Shown in pieces: positions 26,801 through 41,800 of a DNA stretch of 64,000 bases. The notes under the pieces were generated by a model. It made no database searches. It saw nothing but the letters and a program-made list of their open reading frames with translations, and was not told where the DNA came from. Made by a program: the position numbers and the translations under genes. The DNA is from Lepisosteus oculatus (Eukaryota > Chordata > Actinopteri > Semionotiformes > Lepisosteidae), in NCBI RefSeq assembly GCF_040954835.1, contig NC_090707.1, forward strand, positions 18,742,570 to 18,806,569, given 5' to 3'. The number at the start of each line of letters is the position of its first letter. Within the stretch, counting starts at the first letter, position 1.

Positions 26801-29800
26801 CGGTATATATTGTAAATAAAATACCATGAAGAAGACTTTACAATACATGTACAGTATGTTACAAGCATCACCATTTACTCAAAACCACCAACAGTGTCCT
26901 CTACATTTAAAACTTTGTTATCAACATGGTTTTAGTTTATGGAAGAAGAAATCAACCTTGTCATTTAGCAATCTTTGTTTCACATTAAACAGAAGCCTCA
27001 AGAACTACACCAGCAACTGATACGAAGTGTTGCAGTTGCCAATCTATTCGCCCCACTGTCACGTGCTCCTTGTCATTAATATTGTTTGCAGATATAAAGC
27101 TAAATGGCTAATACAGATTTATCAGGATTAAGAGTGACATTAAAACAAAATGGTTTTCATTTCTTAGTAATGTTGTTCTAATGTTGTTTGCACAGCATAC
27201 ATAACAGGAGATTGTAACACTCTTGCTTTCACTGCAGTTTGATATACCCAGTTGCCATTTCACCTCACCTTGACCATCAGCTGATCTTTTTCTGTTCTGC
27301 TGCCCCCACCTCCCACCCAGGAATTTCATTAGGGAACTTCAGAAATATTATACACCCGTGGAAAAGGATGGCTCAGATCGGCTGCATTCACTGATGGGAC
27401 CCAAGGTCCTGGTGATCGTTATCACGAGGGGAGGAGAGGCGATCAATTTTCAACAGACTGCAAGGTTGCACGTTGACTAAGCAGTTATTTTCAGTATGTG
27501 TATTTTCCCAGTGAGGCACAAATATTTTGTGTATTGTGGAACTTTTTCTTTTGAAACGGCTATTAATGACCACCACCATGCAAATTCAAGGATATTCTCC
27601 TCAACATTGTCCTCAGAATTGCACAGAATCCAGCTTAGATCATTGCTGGCCTGAATGTATTGCATTCAATTATTTGCTTTTATCTTTTGCTAATGATTAA
27701 TACACTTGCTCCAGGGTTTTCTGGTACTATAAGCTTTTTTTCCCACCCCATCTTAATCAGCTGAAAAGATCCATGATCGAGAGTTATACATTTTCACCTG
27801 CAATTGTGCTGCAGTAAACAGAAAGCTTTAAAAAACAACAGATAGCAAAAACAGTATTTCAAAGACAAATAAAACTGCTAGATCTTTATAATTGGCTCAT
27901 TTCTTATGTGTTTGCAACATACAGAAGAATATCATTGTAACCTCTGAAAGCTGAACAACTATTTTCACTGGGCATGATGTATACTAAAATGTTTCACAGA
28001 ATTAGGCATTTGTTCAGTTGTTTTTTACACACAATGGCTTTGCCAATATAACGCCTTTCCAGTGAGGCTGCTAAGATACATAACCCCAGCTTCAAAATAG
28101 GCATGAGATGTGGTTCACCAGAAACCACTGTTAAAAAGAGAGGTGAGAACATTCAAAATGCTTCTAAAAGAATAAGCTTACCCATGGACATTTAAGTCAA
28201 CTCCATATCTCAATGGTAAGACTAGACTCGCAAAGTTGTCATGTTGAAGGTTTGTATCTTCTGCATTGTCACTGCAAAAGAAAACATTTCACAATTTTTT
28301 ATAAGCAGAAACTGGTTTTGGTGCAAAAAGATCAAGCCAAACTAAGGGACATTATCATTTATTAGAAATACTAATAATTTTTCAACTATCAAATATTTAG
28401 CCTGCACTGCAAAAATGATTTTTCAGATGGAAAGTGTGTCATTATGGAGAATCTTCCCTTTTAAAGCATATATCTATCTTTATGTTATATCTCACATAAA
28501 ATGTGAGATATGTGAGATATGATGTGAGACACATTTTATGTGTTATATCTCACATAAAATGAGAATATGTATACAATGCCTTGTAAAAAGTACACAGTTA
28601 TCACACTGTTTCTTTAAAGCCTTCAGTCATGACTCTTTAAAGTTGCACTGAAGTTTTGTTAAATACACAATCTACTTCATACATTCAAATAAAAAAACAA
28701 AACAGTAAACAGTTAAGGTGAAAGAAAATGTAAAACTCATATTTGCATAAAGTATTCAAACCTTTTTGCTGTTTGGCAAAACAAAATTAGAAAATGTAAA
28801 AAAATACCTTAACAAGCCACACAACTACTGGAGTGGCTTTTGTTTATGTGGTTCACATGATTTTGCAATAAATACACCTGTCTCTGTAAGGTTCCTTCCT
28901 GCCTAGATCAGGCTGTTCCTTCAAACTGAGCAGCTGGGCAAGGATGAAACTTGTAAGTCTTCAGTTTGTGCATTCAGGTTTGGAGAACAATGTTAATTTG
29001 TCAAAACGTGTATGCATTATTTTTTTAATTTGACAAAATGTGTCACTGTAGAAAGTTCGGTGGCTCTTTAATTAGAGTGAGGATGTCTAAATGTTAAATT
29101 AGTTCCTCTTTAAACCTAACTGTTACAGTGTTACGGAATGTATGGTACAGTAAATGTAACCATGCCTTTAAGTGACTGACCCCAGAATCAAAGTGTGCAG
29201 GGCTATTCACATCATCTGCTCTTGAGACCATTAAAAAAAATGCCACTAACCTAAAAGGCATCTCAAGGTCAGATAGCTAATGACTTGACTCATTAAATTT
29301 TTTGTTTATCAGTTCCCTTAACTCTGACTAAAACACAGCGCATTTATCTTTCAGGTAAGTAATTACATGTCTACATTTGCCTAGTGGATTGTTTAAATAG
29401 CATTTTATAGAGCTGTGCATGCAGTACCAAGACGCCATCTATAAAAAAAAACTGTCTATAAAAACAACACCTCTCATTATTTAAGCAGTTACAGTAGCTC
29501 CATATCTTGTGCTTCAATAACTTTAGAGATTGTGTGATAAATGTGTTGTTTTAGAACTATGCATTCTCATTTTTCCTAGCTTTAAAACATCTACGGATCT
29601 TCTTTTTTCCTGTTTCATTCCTTTATTTTACCAAGTAAAAAGAAACTGAGGAATTCATACAATGATGACCCAGAGACCCATTTCTACAGCAGGGCAAATA
29701 CTGGAGCAATCTGAGTGAAGTATCTTGCTCAAGGGTACACAAGCAGAATTTGCCCTCCACTGCCCTCTAGTTTGCAGTCCAGGCTCCACCGTTGCTTTTT

Positions 29801-32800
29801 CCCCCCTTAATCAAAAAGAAGAGGATTTACCTGGTTGCATTAACTGTGATGGTGAGGTCCCCTGCACTACTGTTTCTGTTCACATCCAATAAGAAACTGA
29901 CATTGACCTGAAATGGATTTGCAATCATCAATGTATTTTCTGTTGGAATGGCACTTTAAAAACTGAAATTCGAACATTATGTTCATCATAAGGAAACAAA
30001 AGTGATAATACAATTTTTTTCTTGTGCTGGTATAGGTTTTCCCACTCTGTTCAAACTGCCTACAATGATCCCACACTGCGGTTAAAGTATTTAAAGGGGA
30101 ATAAGTGATAAGGCTCTGGCACGAATTCTGGTGTAAAGCAAAACTCAAACTCCCACATATTTCCCACACTGCAATTAAGAAAGTATTAGGTCACTGTATA
30201 ATAACTGTATACTCCAAAACATTTGCCACTCTCATAAATTAGGCTTCTGAGTACAACCTCTCCCAACCAAGAAAAAAGCATTCCTCTTGTACTGCACTTT
30301 TACTGATGTGTTATGACACATGCTGAATGCAGCATTCAAAGTAGGGCAATGTACTGTACAGTAGGTTTGTGTGGAATCACCAGTTTTGGGCTGTGAACAA
30401 CACAGTGTTAATCAAAACCTCTTCTAAACCACTAGGAAAAAAATATTCCTAACTCATTCATACTATTGAATGTAATCCCATGCCGTCCATCATTAAATAT
30501 AAAATATTATGGCTACTGTGCAAAAACTTTTAAAGCATGTACTGGTTCCCAAGATTATCATCACAGACACAACATAAGGGAACATATGTTTTGACAACTG
30601 ATACTGTATGTTTGTATAACCATTTGATTTTAGTAATGCACTCCATAATCTATCATTGAAAACATCTACTGTACCCTTGTAAGAGAGTTAATGTACAGAT
30701 TCCCCACACTGCAGTCCAGTCCAACTGTTGGCTGTTCTTGTTCAGTGATTTCACAGCTGATATGCTTCTCTTCCTGAAATCAAATGCATATTTATCCACA
30801 TTCATTATCTTTATGGATATGCTTTATGATATGAAAGGCATGTAAAACCTTAGTGTAACTCATAAAGGGTAAGAATTCAAAAACCAATCTCAGTAACTCA
30901 CAAATGTTAAGAACTTCAAAATAAAATCCTTATACATGTATAATCAGGGAACAATATACTATACATAATTATAAAATCATCAAGCACAGACTGAGAACAA
31001 AGTGTGCAAATCGGCCATGTGTAAAAGCTGATACTGTCTATACAGTATCTTCATCAATTATACACTTAACTGTGTCAAGATGCAAGCGCATTGTGGATCT
31101 TACCGAATCTAAGACTTTAATAAAATACAGCATATTCGGGAATCTTATATGGAGGGCAGCTTGGAAGGCATCATCTCCTGCATTAAACAGACTCACGTTC
31201 AACATTATAGTCTTCCCATTCCCTAATGCAAAATACGACTTGCCTTTATGGGACCTGGAAGAGATACAAACAGGTATATTGGTGTCACAATACACAGCAA
31301 TTTGTATAACATCTCATATATATATTTTAAAAACCAAAACGGCATTGTTTGCTTTATTTATCAACAAATACTTCCTATGCTATATCTGATAACATCACAG
31401 GATGTCCTACTTTGAAAACTGACATGTACTGTATATAAAATTCTGGCTTTTATCCAAAACATTAGTCACGGAACACCTTTGGGAAGGAAGCTGGCTCATC
31501 GACAAGCGGCAGAAGGTGAAAAAAAGATGGCATATAGGGGTTTTCAAGGTAATGGTGAACAAAAACAAACTACAATAAAAATGTTCCTGTAGCTGAAAAA
31601 AGATTTCAGATTTCAGGATTTGAATTGCACTGAGGAAAGTCTTCCTTGCCACTTTATCTATTCTAGTGCAAATTATTTTTTTGTTTTGTTTAGATTTTGG
31701 TCACATTTTTCTATCACTTCATACTCCAACGCCTTTGCTTCTTTCTGGCTGATGGTGATGTTTCCATGGTGCTGCTGATGAGCAGCTCAGCAGCTTGGAG
31801 CGTCTGTGAGAGCAGAGCACCAGGTGCGCATCTGGGTGTGTGACAAGACTCCACCAATGACACTTCTTTCTTATAAATAGGCAGATTTTATTTTTGAACA
31901 ACAGTGGCCAACATAAAAACAAAAAAAATAAAAAAAAATCTATGAATGGTAGAAAAATAAACTCACACACATTTAAAATGAAATGGTGGAAAAACTGGCT
32001 ACTGTATTAGCTCCTTTCATTTCAGCATGCATGCCGTGCTTTTTTTCTCTGTTGGTGGGAGGTATTTCACACTTGTGCTCATTCATTATAGAAAATATTG
32101 TTTGCAGATCAGGGGAACACAGTTGGTTGTTAATTTTTTTTTTCCCACCAGGAAATCAGAACATGAAGAAAAAACTTGCATTATATCTTTAAAAGTTTAA
32201 TGCAAATGGATACGATGGTGAAAAAGTAAAGTAACTTAATGCTGCTAATGAACTGGCTTAACTGAAATTAAAAACTTGCAAAGTTGCTGCAACAAATTTT
32301 ATTTCAGTTAAAATTTTCTTTATGGAAAATATGTTATATTTCAGAGCAATCTTCACACTGTGACACATCATCCATATATATTCTACATACCATTTCCATT
32401 TTGTAGCCTAACAGCTTGAAATCAAGCCCATTAAGCAAAAGGTGATTCCATAAAGGACTAACTTAGGGATGTGTACACTTATCCAACACATTTTTCTAGG
32501 TATTCATTTACTTTTCAGAATGTTTGATTTTTTTTTACTTGGAGGTTGAGTATTACACTGACTACATAAAGGTAAAATACATTCTGGTTTAATGTGTCTT
32601 GATTTCAGGCTGTTTGGTCATAAATGTTAATCTGGAAAGGGTGTATATTATAATCTATAGGCATTGTAGAGAATGACTTAAAGGTAATGCAGACAGGAAA
32701 ACTATTAATATAATAAATGAATTACAGACAGATGCTAGGTATTACTGCTAGCTTTCTGTGGTACTGTAGTTTCACACATTCTAAACTAATGGAAACTTGA

Positions 32801-35800
32801 AGAAGCCCAGCAGATACTAAAGGAAGTTCTGTAAATGCTTTGTGGGGTTTTTTGTTGAAGTTATATCTGAGCGCTGTTCACTGAATTGAACTTTTTATTT
32901 CCTTCATAATTTGGTGATAAATACAGAGAATGCCGCAGAACACTTTGATTTCATCAGTATGAAGGCTGTCATGATCGTAATCCCTCCTCTTAAGGGTGCT
33001 CCGGCTCTTTCACATTTTAGTTGATTATGTGCACCTGCCTCCAATCCTGCCCCTCCTTATTTTAGCCGGGCGCTCTTGTTACTCCCGGTTCTGCACTGGA
33101 AAACGGACGCCTGGAGGCCCACCCACATTTGTGGCTTGAGGGCACAGGCCTCCTATCGGCGTCTTGACCCAGCTGAATCCGGGCCTCAGAGCGACTGGCC
33201 TCGTCATCCCATTTTTATTCCCTGTCCCTGCACCAGATCCCGTTCTGGGTTTTAACCTCGTCTTGTTTGTCTCATTTGGATCACCCGGATTTGGACCCTG
33301 GACTTCCCCCCGGATTTCCCCCTGGACTCCCTTGGACTTGTTTGCCACGGCTACGCCCCCCGAGCACCAGTTCACTGTCGTCATGCCCCCCTGTTTGTCA
33401 ACTTGCCCTACTCGTCTCCATTCCTACTCCGCTCACTTCCAGATTATACCATCTGCATAGGGTCCAGAACTACGTTTCACGGGAGCCTGGACCAGCTCCC
33501 GTTACAAAGGCCTAATTACATTATACTAGTTACAGTGCAAAATAACAGAAAGTAAAATATATTCGTCTTTAATCGGTCCTCTAAACTAATCTACCAAAGC
33601 ATTCAGCTTTTTAAATAATGGCCAAAAAAATCAACTGTTTCATTCGATCTGACGATGATACTCAACGTGATACTCAGATAAAAAATAAAATGACTTTGCT
33701 TAAGTCAGAAATATCCAACCCTATCTATAATAACAACGGATTTTGACATTTATGGAGACAAAATAATGCAAAAAGACCTACAGTAAAGTGAAACCTTTAA
33801 ACAACGTACAAACTACAAAGTATGTGTCAGTGCAGTCTAGTTATCTGATCTTCCCTTTGAAGACAAGCTTGGTTTGATTATTCATTTTCTGTATGTAAGG
33901 CATACAGAGTTACTGTCTATACTTCAAAGACATCAGCCTTTTATCTTAAAAAATATAATGACGTTTCAGTTTATCTTATCTGTGGATTCATAACATGCAA
34001 AAAATTTTATTCCAAATTTAAGGAATCAATAAGACTGACCTAAGCATAAAGGATCATGGTTGATGCATAACATTGTTCTTTTGTTCTGATATTAATATAC
34101 ATCACGTATAGTAATTAGATCAAAATGTAACATTTGAAAAGAACTGAAAAGTTAAGTACAATAACATTAAAACAGTCACTTACTGTGGTAAGACAAGCCC
34201 TGCTGAAACCCGCAGATTTGTGGAACAGTTTGGCCAGACACAGTATCGTGCAAACATGGTCTGTACATAAATCAAAAAGAAACAAGAGCAATGAATAGAG
34301 TGTTCATACTACATATTTTATATGCACTTAATATCTGAATTAACTCTTAGCCTACAAGTGGTCCTTAACTAAATATGAAAGAGTTTTTTGTTTTCCCTCT
34401 GTAGTGTTGCAATAAAAGACATCAGGAGATTAATCTAAAACCTATCTTAAAACCACATTCTGGCAGGAAATAAAACAATCATTTCTTAAATACAGTGAAG
34501 CAGGCATGCCTGAGTAAACATATTATGACAGATTTTAATCACTGACATTAGGCCTAAGCAAAACTGTAAGATTGATCACAGACCTTATTACTGACAATAT
34601 TGTTGTCTCCCTCCCTCTGTTGAAGGATGGGTTTGAGATCTTGGAGATGGCTGGAGTCTCTTTTATTCACCTTATGTTCTCCCAGCTGGTAGGTTGCCTC
34701 AAACTGAATTGGGGTAAAAATATCTCTGACTTCTTTCTATAACAAAAACAAAGAAATTATCATTGAAAATTCTGTAAGCAGAATTCTTACACTATGGTTT
34801 CACATGTCCACTGCATTTATGGTGACAAATTCAAATGTGTCTGACATAGACTGTTAGTACTGTATGTATCAAACGGTAGATAGATTACATTTTCTAGGCC
34901 TTCCAATGTCTTGCTTTTAGCCCCAGGGAAAGCTTAGACGTAAAAAAATCACTCCAGTCTTAATGTAAATATTTGTAAAGAACATTCTAAAAACACAACC
35001 AAGAACTTTGCATATACTGTACAAATATCTGCCTGCACAGTGCTTTGACATCCAAATCTCATATTAATAAATCCTGTTTTACACATTTAACAACTATAGT
35101 GGTGTTTACAAAATGGTTTCTGTAGTTGATCTTGTTTAATGAACGTCTGGTACCACTTTCTAAATTTCTAGAGTCTCCTATCACATTCACTTTGATCTCT
35201 AGTCTTTGACTGATCCATTCTCTCCTCACACTAGACGAATGCTTCATTGGCTCAAGTTAACTAACAGATCAGAGAAAAAAGCCTTCAAATCTTCATAATT
35301 TTAGTGGTTCTCTGTGTCATCCTAGAATTTAAGGTGTAGTACTTTGATCAATTTGAGCCTCCCAAGAGAAACTGACTAAGTACAAGTCATTACAATTTGA
35401 GGCTGGACTGAAATTATCTGCCGAGTAAGCTGAAACTATCCACCTTTGTATCTGAGCATTGGCATGATTTATATCTGGCATTTTCAGTCGTATGATTAAA
35501 TCTTTTCTGCCAGATGCATGCACTTGTCATGTACCATATTATGTCTTGTTATGCTATTTATATTAGATTTGTTTTCCTGTCTTTTTCTGTATTTTTTCAC
35601 TGTTCACATTGGTGTAATGTGATGCATGCGTGTTAGCCAAGTCGTCATTACAGATGTGAATTTGTTTTTAATGGACTTATCTGGTTAGTGTTGTTCTTCT
35701 TATTGTTGTTAATTACTAGAAGATGATCATACACAGAATAACGCACTGTATAATAAGTAGCAACAGAGAACCCATTGAACTGCATGCTATTATACTGCAA

Positions 35801-38800
35801 CCAATGTCTCAAAAAGCAAACTGGATTCTGGACATTATTTATATTCCAAGGTGGAAGAAAACCCACCTTGTCCCTATAAATGTGACCCACTTTCATTGAA
35901 TGTGGTCTTCTGTTTCAAATTTGAAATCAATGTTCTAATGTTATTATGTATTCCCAATAATTTAAGTAAATAAAATGACTACACCGTGACATTACCAAAT
36001 AAATAACAATGCCCCTGCACGAAATCGATCCAGAAAATGTTATTGCTATACATCTTTTTATTTTCATTGTTACAGATGGAAAATTGTTGGGTGGTACTTT
36101 GACTGCTTTGTCAAAATGTAGAAGCTGTTCATCATTTTACCTCATGAAAAGTGTGAAAACATTAAGCCTATCCCTTGAGGTTGCTATTAGTTAATTAAAA
36201 AAGTTCACCCAGTCATTCTTGAAAGAAGCCTATATCAACTATGATAATGTGGATGAGAAAAACACAAAATCATGCTTATATACAGTAGATACTTGGCAAG
36301 TTACATTTAATGATGCAAAGGAACAAGTAATAGGTTTATTCCATGCTGAAAAAAAGAAGAAGAAAGAGAACACAACGTTTCGGCTGTGGAGCCTTCTTCA
36401 GGTGTGAAGAAGGCTCCACAGCCGAAACGTTGTGTTCTCTTTCTTCTTCTTTTTTTCAGCATGGAATAAACCTATTACTTGTTCCTTTGCAGCCTACGCA
36501 TGCTGACGCAGCTACCCACCTGAACTACATTTAATGATGACAGGTTCAAAGTGATCAAAAAATAGTAATCCTTAGAAGAACTGTATAAGGTACATTAGAT
36601 TCATGCTTACAAGGTGTCTATAAAACCTTGTTTAGAATATTGCTTTCATACTAAATAAAGGATTTAATTAACGATAGCCTTAAAACAACTTCTAATAACA
36701 GCAAAAAGAATGCTTCCTGGTCTCAGAGGATTGTCATATGCAGACAGGTTAAGGGAGATTTTTTTTTAGTTTAGATCAAAGAAGACCAAAAAATATTCAA
36801 TCTAAATGTATAAAATCTTAAAGGATTTTTGTCTTTTATACCCAGAATGTACAGTATTTGGTTGCAGCCACAGTTTTTGTGATGTGGAGACCAAACATTG
36901 TGCACAATATTCTAAAAGAAGTCTTTTGAGTGTATTATAAGCTTTAACATGCCACCCCAGCAACATCATAACCACGTATTAATGTGACAGTTTTTATTTC
37001 CTGCTTTACAATACAAAAATGTACTGGTAACTGGCTTGTCAGAAAATTGACCCTCGTGTGATTGAATGCATATCTTTGTTTGTGTCACACATTTCAAAGG
37101 CATGGGAGAGCCAAAGCCTGTCTATAAGTAATGGGCTCAAGGCAGGATACACCCTACATGGGATGCCAGTTACTGCAGTGTACACACAGAAACAAACACA
37201 CACACTCACACCAAGGCCAATTTTTCCAGAAGCCAATTAATCTACCAGTATATCTTTTGACTGTGGGGGGGAACTGAAGCACCTGATGAAAACCAGTGTT
37301 TTAACACAGGGAAAACATATAAACTCCATGCAGATAATGCCCCAGGAATTGAACCAAAGACTCCAGGCCTGCAAGGCAGCAATGCTAACTAGTGTGCCAC
37401 CATGCTGCCCCTATTTTTGTACTAGATGTTTAATAGTTTACATATAATAAAGAGGTCTAATAGATGTGTAACTTCTTAATGTGTTTGACCTCGGCTGGCC
37501 TCCTTTTTATGGAACTCCTGAGACAGACTACTTCCTCAGTGTGAGCTCCTGTGGGTGGGTATGGAGCACTTTGCTAAACCTGGCACTTACAACTGATGTT
37601 AGACATTCACAACAACAAGTAAACAACAAGTGACTCCAATAGAATATTTAGTATCATGGGAACAAAAGGAAACAATTTTTCTCTGGTCTTCCTCTTGTTT
37701 TCGTCATACAGTATGTCATTTGACTATGTTGACCTTAGTCATAGCGATTCAAATTGCGTACACTTCTGTTTTTGACTGAATATTCAGTCACAACATAAAA
37801 CACACAGTTTAAGAATCTTTTTAAGTTACTAAAAGACTACAGTAAATGCTACTTACTTGCCATATTGTATTTATCTATTGGAATATTACACAGAAAAGGG
37901 AAAAGATCCAACACTTCCTAAATGAGCAGTGACTTGTATAGAACTCTGGTCCCTCTCCAAACAAAATGGACACATTTGTTTCCCATTGGCATGTTCAGAG
38001 TGAGAAGGCCCAGATGTCACAGCATAAAGTAATGTTCTGTGTGTAATGTAATGTAAATATTTTTTCATACAAAAACTCCATGTTGAGGTTTTGTTATAGT
38101 TATAAAAAAAGAAAAAGAAAAAGACAACTTTCTGCTTCAGTATTACAGTCAATAAGTATAGCCTCTTTTTTATAACACATAACTTTTCAGTTTCTCACTA
38201 CAAAATTCAAATTGTTATATGCTCCAATATTATCCTGGGTGAGAAATAACATTATGCAAAAAAGATCAGTTTAAATATCTAAAACATGTTTTGTGTGATT
38301 ATCTTCTGTTATTTTATGGTTTCCAAAAGATAAAGAAATCTAGCCAGCTATGCAGGAATGGCACCACAAAGATGGGATATGTGGGCATAAGTAACAATTC
38401 AGATGTCAAGAAAAGGTAGCATTCGGCTTCAACTAAAAATATTCCCAATCTTTTACTACTTCTGATATATCAAAGAAAGAGATTAAGTACTGTGAAATAA
38501 TCAAGGATGGCCAGGTATTGGCAGTCAGGAGTACCTATAGACACACCCAGAGGTCCTCAGAATGTATTTATGGTGTCCCCAAAAGCAAGAGCTTTGCACC
38601 TTAAGTCTAATAGACTGGAAAATCAGCACTTTCACATACCGGAGCAGATCTGCTCTGACTGTGTTTATGATGGATAAGTTGATGTGCAATTCTACTTCCG
38701 CAGTTGTTAGTAGCATTACAGCATTATTTATAATAGCTGTAGATCAATCTAATGTGACGCTTAAGTTAAGGAGTACTTACTGAGAGTGATTTGATGAAAA

Positions 38801-41800
38801 GGGGTCAACCAAAACAAGTTGAAGTGCCCCGAGTGTGACAATAATTGCAATGGACAGACTAGCAGACTGAAAGCAAAGGTAAAAAAAGGCTGAGCTAACA
38901 CAGATATCTACACTATGCAGGAATCCTTGTGCATCCCAGCTCCAGTCCCATGTTGCCTGTGTGTGAAAACTGAACAGCCTGAGGCCCTGACGATTACAAT
39001 AGCACACTTGATTAAATAATTCCCCCAGGTGTGGTAGATAGACAGCCCCTTGATTGTCCTTCCACATGTCCAGTGCTTCAATTCACATTGACAAGCTAGC
39101 TTTGACCAAATCGTGTGTTATCTAATTCATTATAATTTTCCACAAGGTCTCTGCTGCATCTGTTGTGCATTACATTCATTACTCTAATTATCCATTAATT
39201 ATTCAATTCTAAAAATATATAAAATGTACATCAGCCATGCAGGGATTAGTCCTGACAGATAATCATACTTGTTTATCTCAAACATCTTTATAATTTTCTG
39301 TGAACTATCAGCAGCAATATATAATTTACTTTTAGAAATATGAGAATAACCAGGAAACCCTGGTAAAAGAGCAGTTTTGGAAAGTCATGCGGGTGTCAGC
39401 TTACATCTGAAATATTAACTCAAAACATATTTTAGTTATTTTGATAAATAAACTCTTTGTCAATAATGTGCCTCGATATTAATTATTTTGTCTCAAATTC
39501 TTTTGTCCGAGAAGGATTATTTTGAAATGGGTTGTCTGTCTAATGTATAGGCTAACACATTATTTAAAACATGAACCTATTTATACATTTCTTTTAGTTA
39601 TGTCATAACTCAACAACTGTATCATATTATAGAGGCATCATTAATTTACGAAGGTTTCCTTTAGATTATGCCAAATCAATATGTATCCTGATTGATTTGT
39701 TAAATAATCACAGGCCCGAAAAGCCAGAACATAACTCCATCTTAACCTCCTGAAAGAGAAAAAGTTATATGACCTACAAAGACTACATATTGCAATGAAT
39801 CCTTTAGCCTCATAAGCCCAGAAAAGCTTAACCTGGAAAATGGTTGGAAATTGATTTGAAACTAAAGCATGCTTCTTGGTATATTGATTTTACCAGTAAG
39901 CATTTGTCTTGTAAAAAAATTCACTTACCCTCATGTATGCTTGGTGAGTCACACAACTCATGCGGTTGTGCAAAGCATTTATTTTTCCTGATGTGCCATT
40001 GGAGGTCCCATTTCCAATAAAATAAAACCTGTAAGGAAATCCTTCTTTTCGGAGGACATCTGCAGTTAGGTTGTAAAGGAGACCTAAATAAAGAAAACAG
40101 AAATTCCAGGTCATAAAATACAAGGTTAGTACTTCTGTAAAGTATTGGGACTCTACAAAACTGCCACTACAAGATAGTAGAAAAAGAAGAATACATGATC
40201 TTGCAGTGTATGCCAATTGAAACTTAAATCATTTTGTTTAAATGTTTAAAGAAAAAAAATAACACTGAATAAATTTATTTTTTATATTAATTTTGTTTTA
40301 CATTTTCAAAAAACATATATTGCATCTTTTGGTCTAACGAATCAAAAAGCAATACTATTTTTTCATATGACTGAATTATCAAACAAAATGTGGTTGCTGT
40401 TAAAAATAGCATAACTGATCCAAAAACTTAAGTGTGAAAACCAGTCAAGAGATGTGCAGTTTTTTTTAGACATTATCTTATAACTATCAATGGTATTAAA
40501 AGAGCAATGGCTTTTTGAAGCAAGCTATTACAATTCAGCAGCTGAACACACTTAAGTCAAAACTGTTCTTAGGGGATAATGTCTTTGTGTGCAGTACTTA
40601 CTGTATTTAATATTAAATACATTTTATGTATTGAGGCACAGGACTAAATATTTCCACTCTGTTCTGTAGGTAGGTTTCAGAGTATTTAGCAAAACCACCA
40701 TTGATTAATAAAAAAACAACAACACCCCAGACATTTTAACTGAATTTTTCCACAAGGAGGTATGGTCATGAGAGATAACAGCTGTTTTTGTCTTTATGGT
40801 ACATTAATATATACTGTGCACATACAACTGTAAAAACATGAGCAGAATTTTAAAAAAAGAAGAGTTTTGTAGTCTGTTTTGCAATATGAATGTAAAAGTA
40901 GCAATACTCCAATATGCATTTTCAAACGAATATAAAAAAGCAAATCGACTACAATTAGTATACTAAGGATATTAATACTAAGTACTAGGATACTGTAAAT
41001 GGACACCATTGCTATAATAAGAAGAAAGTTTATTCAATCATTTTAAAATATTGTCAGTGAACTTCATTTGATTTTATAGCTCTAGTTTAGCTAGCCTGTT
41101 CTCCTCTTAATTGTCATTTACAGTATATTTAGCTATTGTCTTCAGTTTATTACATGTTGCGAAATAGTGTCATTTTTGCTTTCTTTTAAATATTTTTCCA
41201 TGCCCTGAGCCTGAAATAGTTTACTTGTGACGGCATGCCACAATGACCAGACCATTTTATTGGTCTTTTTCAGTGTGTCAGTTAAGGCTTTCTCCATAAA
41301 ACTGACACACCTCCATAATTAACTGGCGTCTGACTGAAAACTGGTTTATCACCTTTAATTACCTACAGGAAGCCTTTGTCTTTCTTTTTTTTTTCTAAGA
41401 AAAAAAAAAACAAAGCACTCAATTAGTGTAATAACACTTAATGAGAATAATTTACATACTTATCGAAAAAGCACACAAACCTGAGTAAATACAACTTAAT
41501 TAAAATCTCTATCTTTGGGTGGCAATGAAAGTAAAATGCACTACCTATATATCCTGGAATGTATCTGCCTTTGATCTGAAAGCACAGTGTGACATTCATG
41601 CAGACTGCAGGTTTTCCATTCTCAGTGCATGCCGGCTTTGTACGGTTAACAGATGGAGGGAGAATCATGGAGACTTCTACAATCACCACTGCACGGGTTC
41701 TGTCAAGAGTTAAGGAAAACACAAATAAGCCAGAAAATGAGTGATTCTTACTCTCACCCTTACACAGGATCAATACAAACCTTTTTAATGCTTTAAACCT

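Noticed and set aside
33079..33515. Three overlapping proline-rich open frames on both strands
   Set aside because: They fall inside the solo LTR and are a by-product of its high GC content and repeated CCTGGA-like words.
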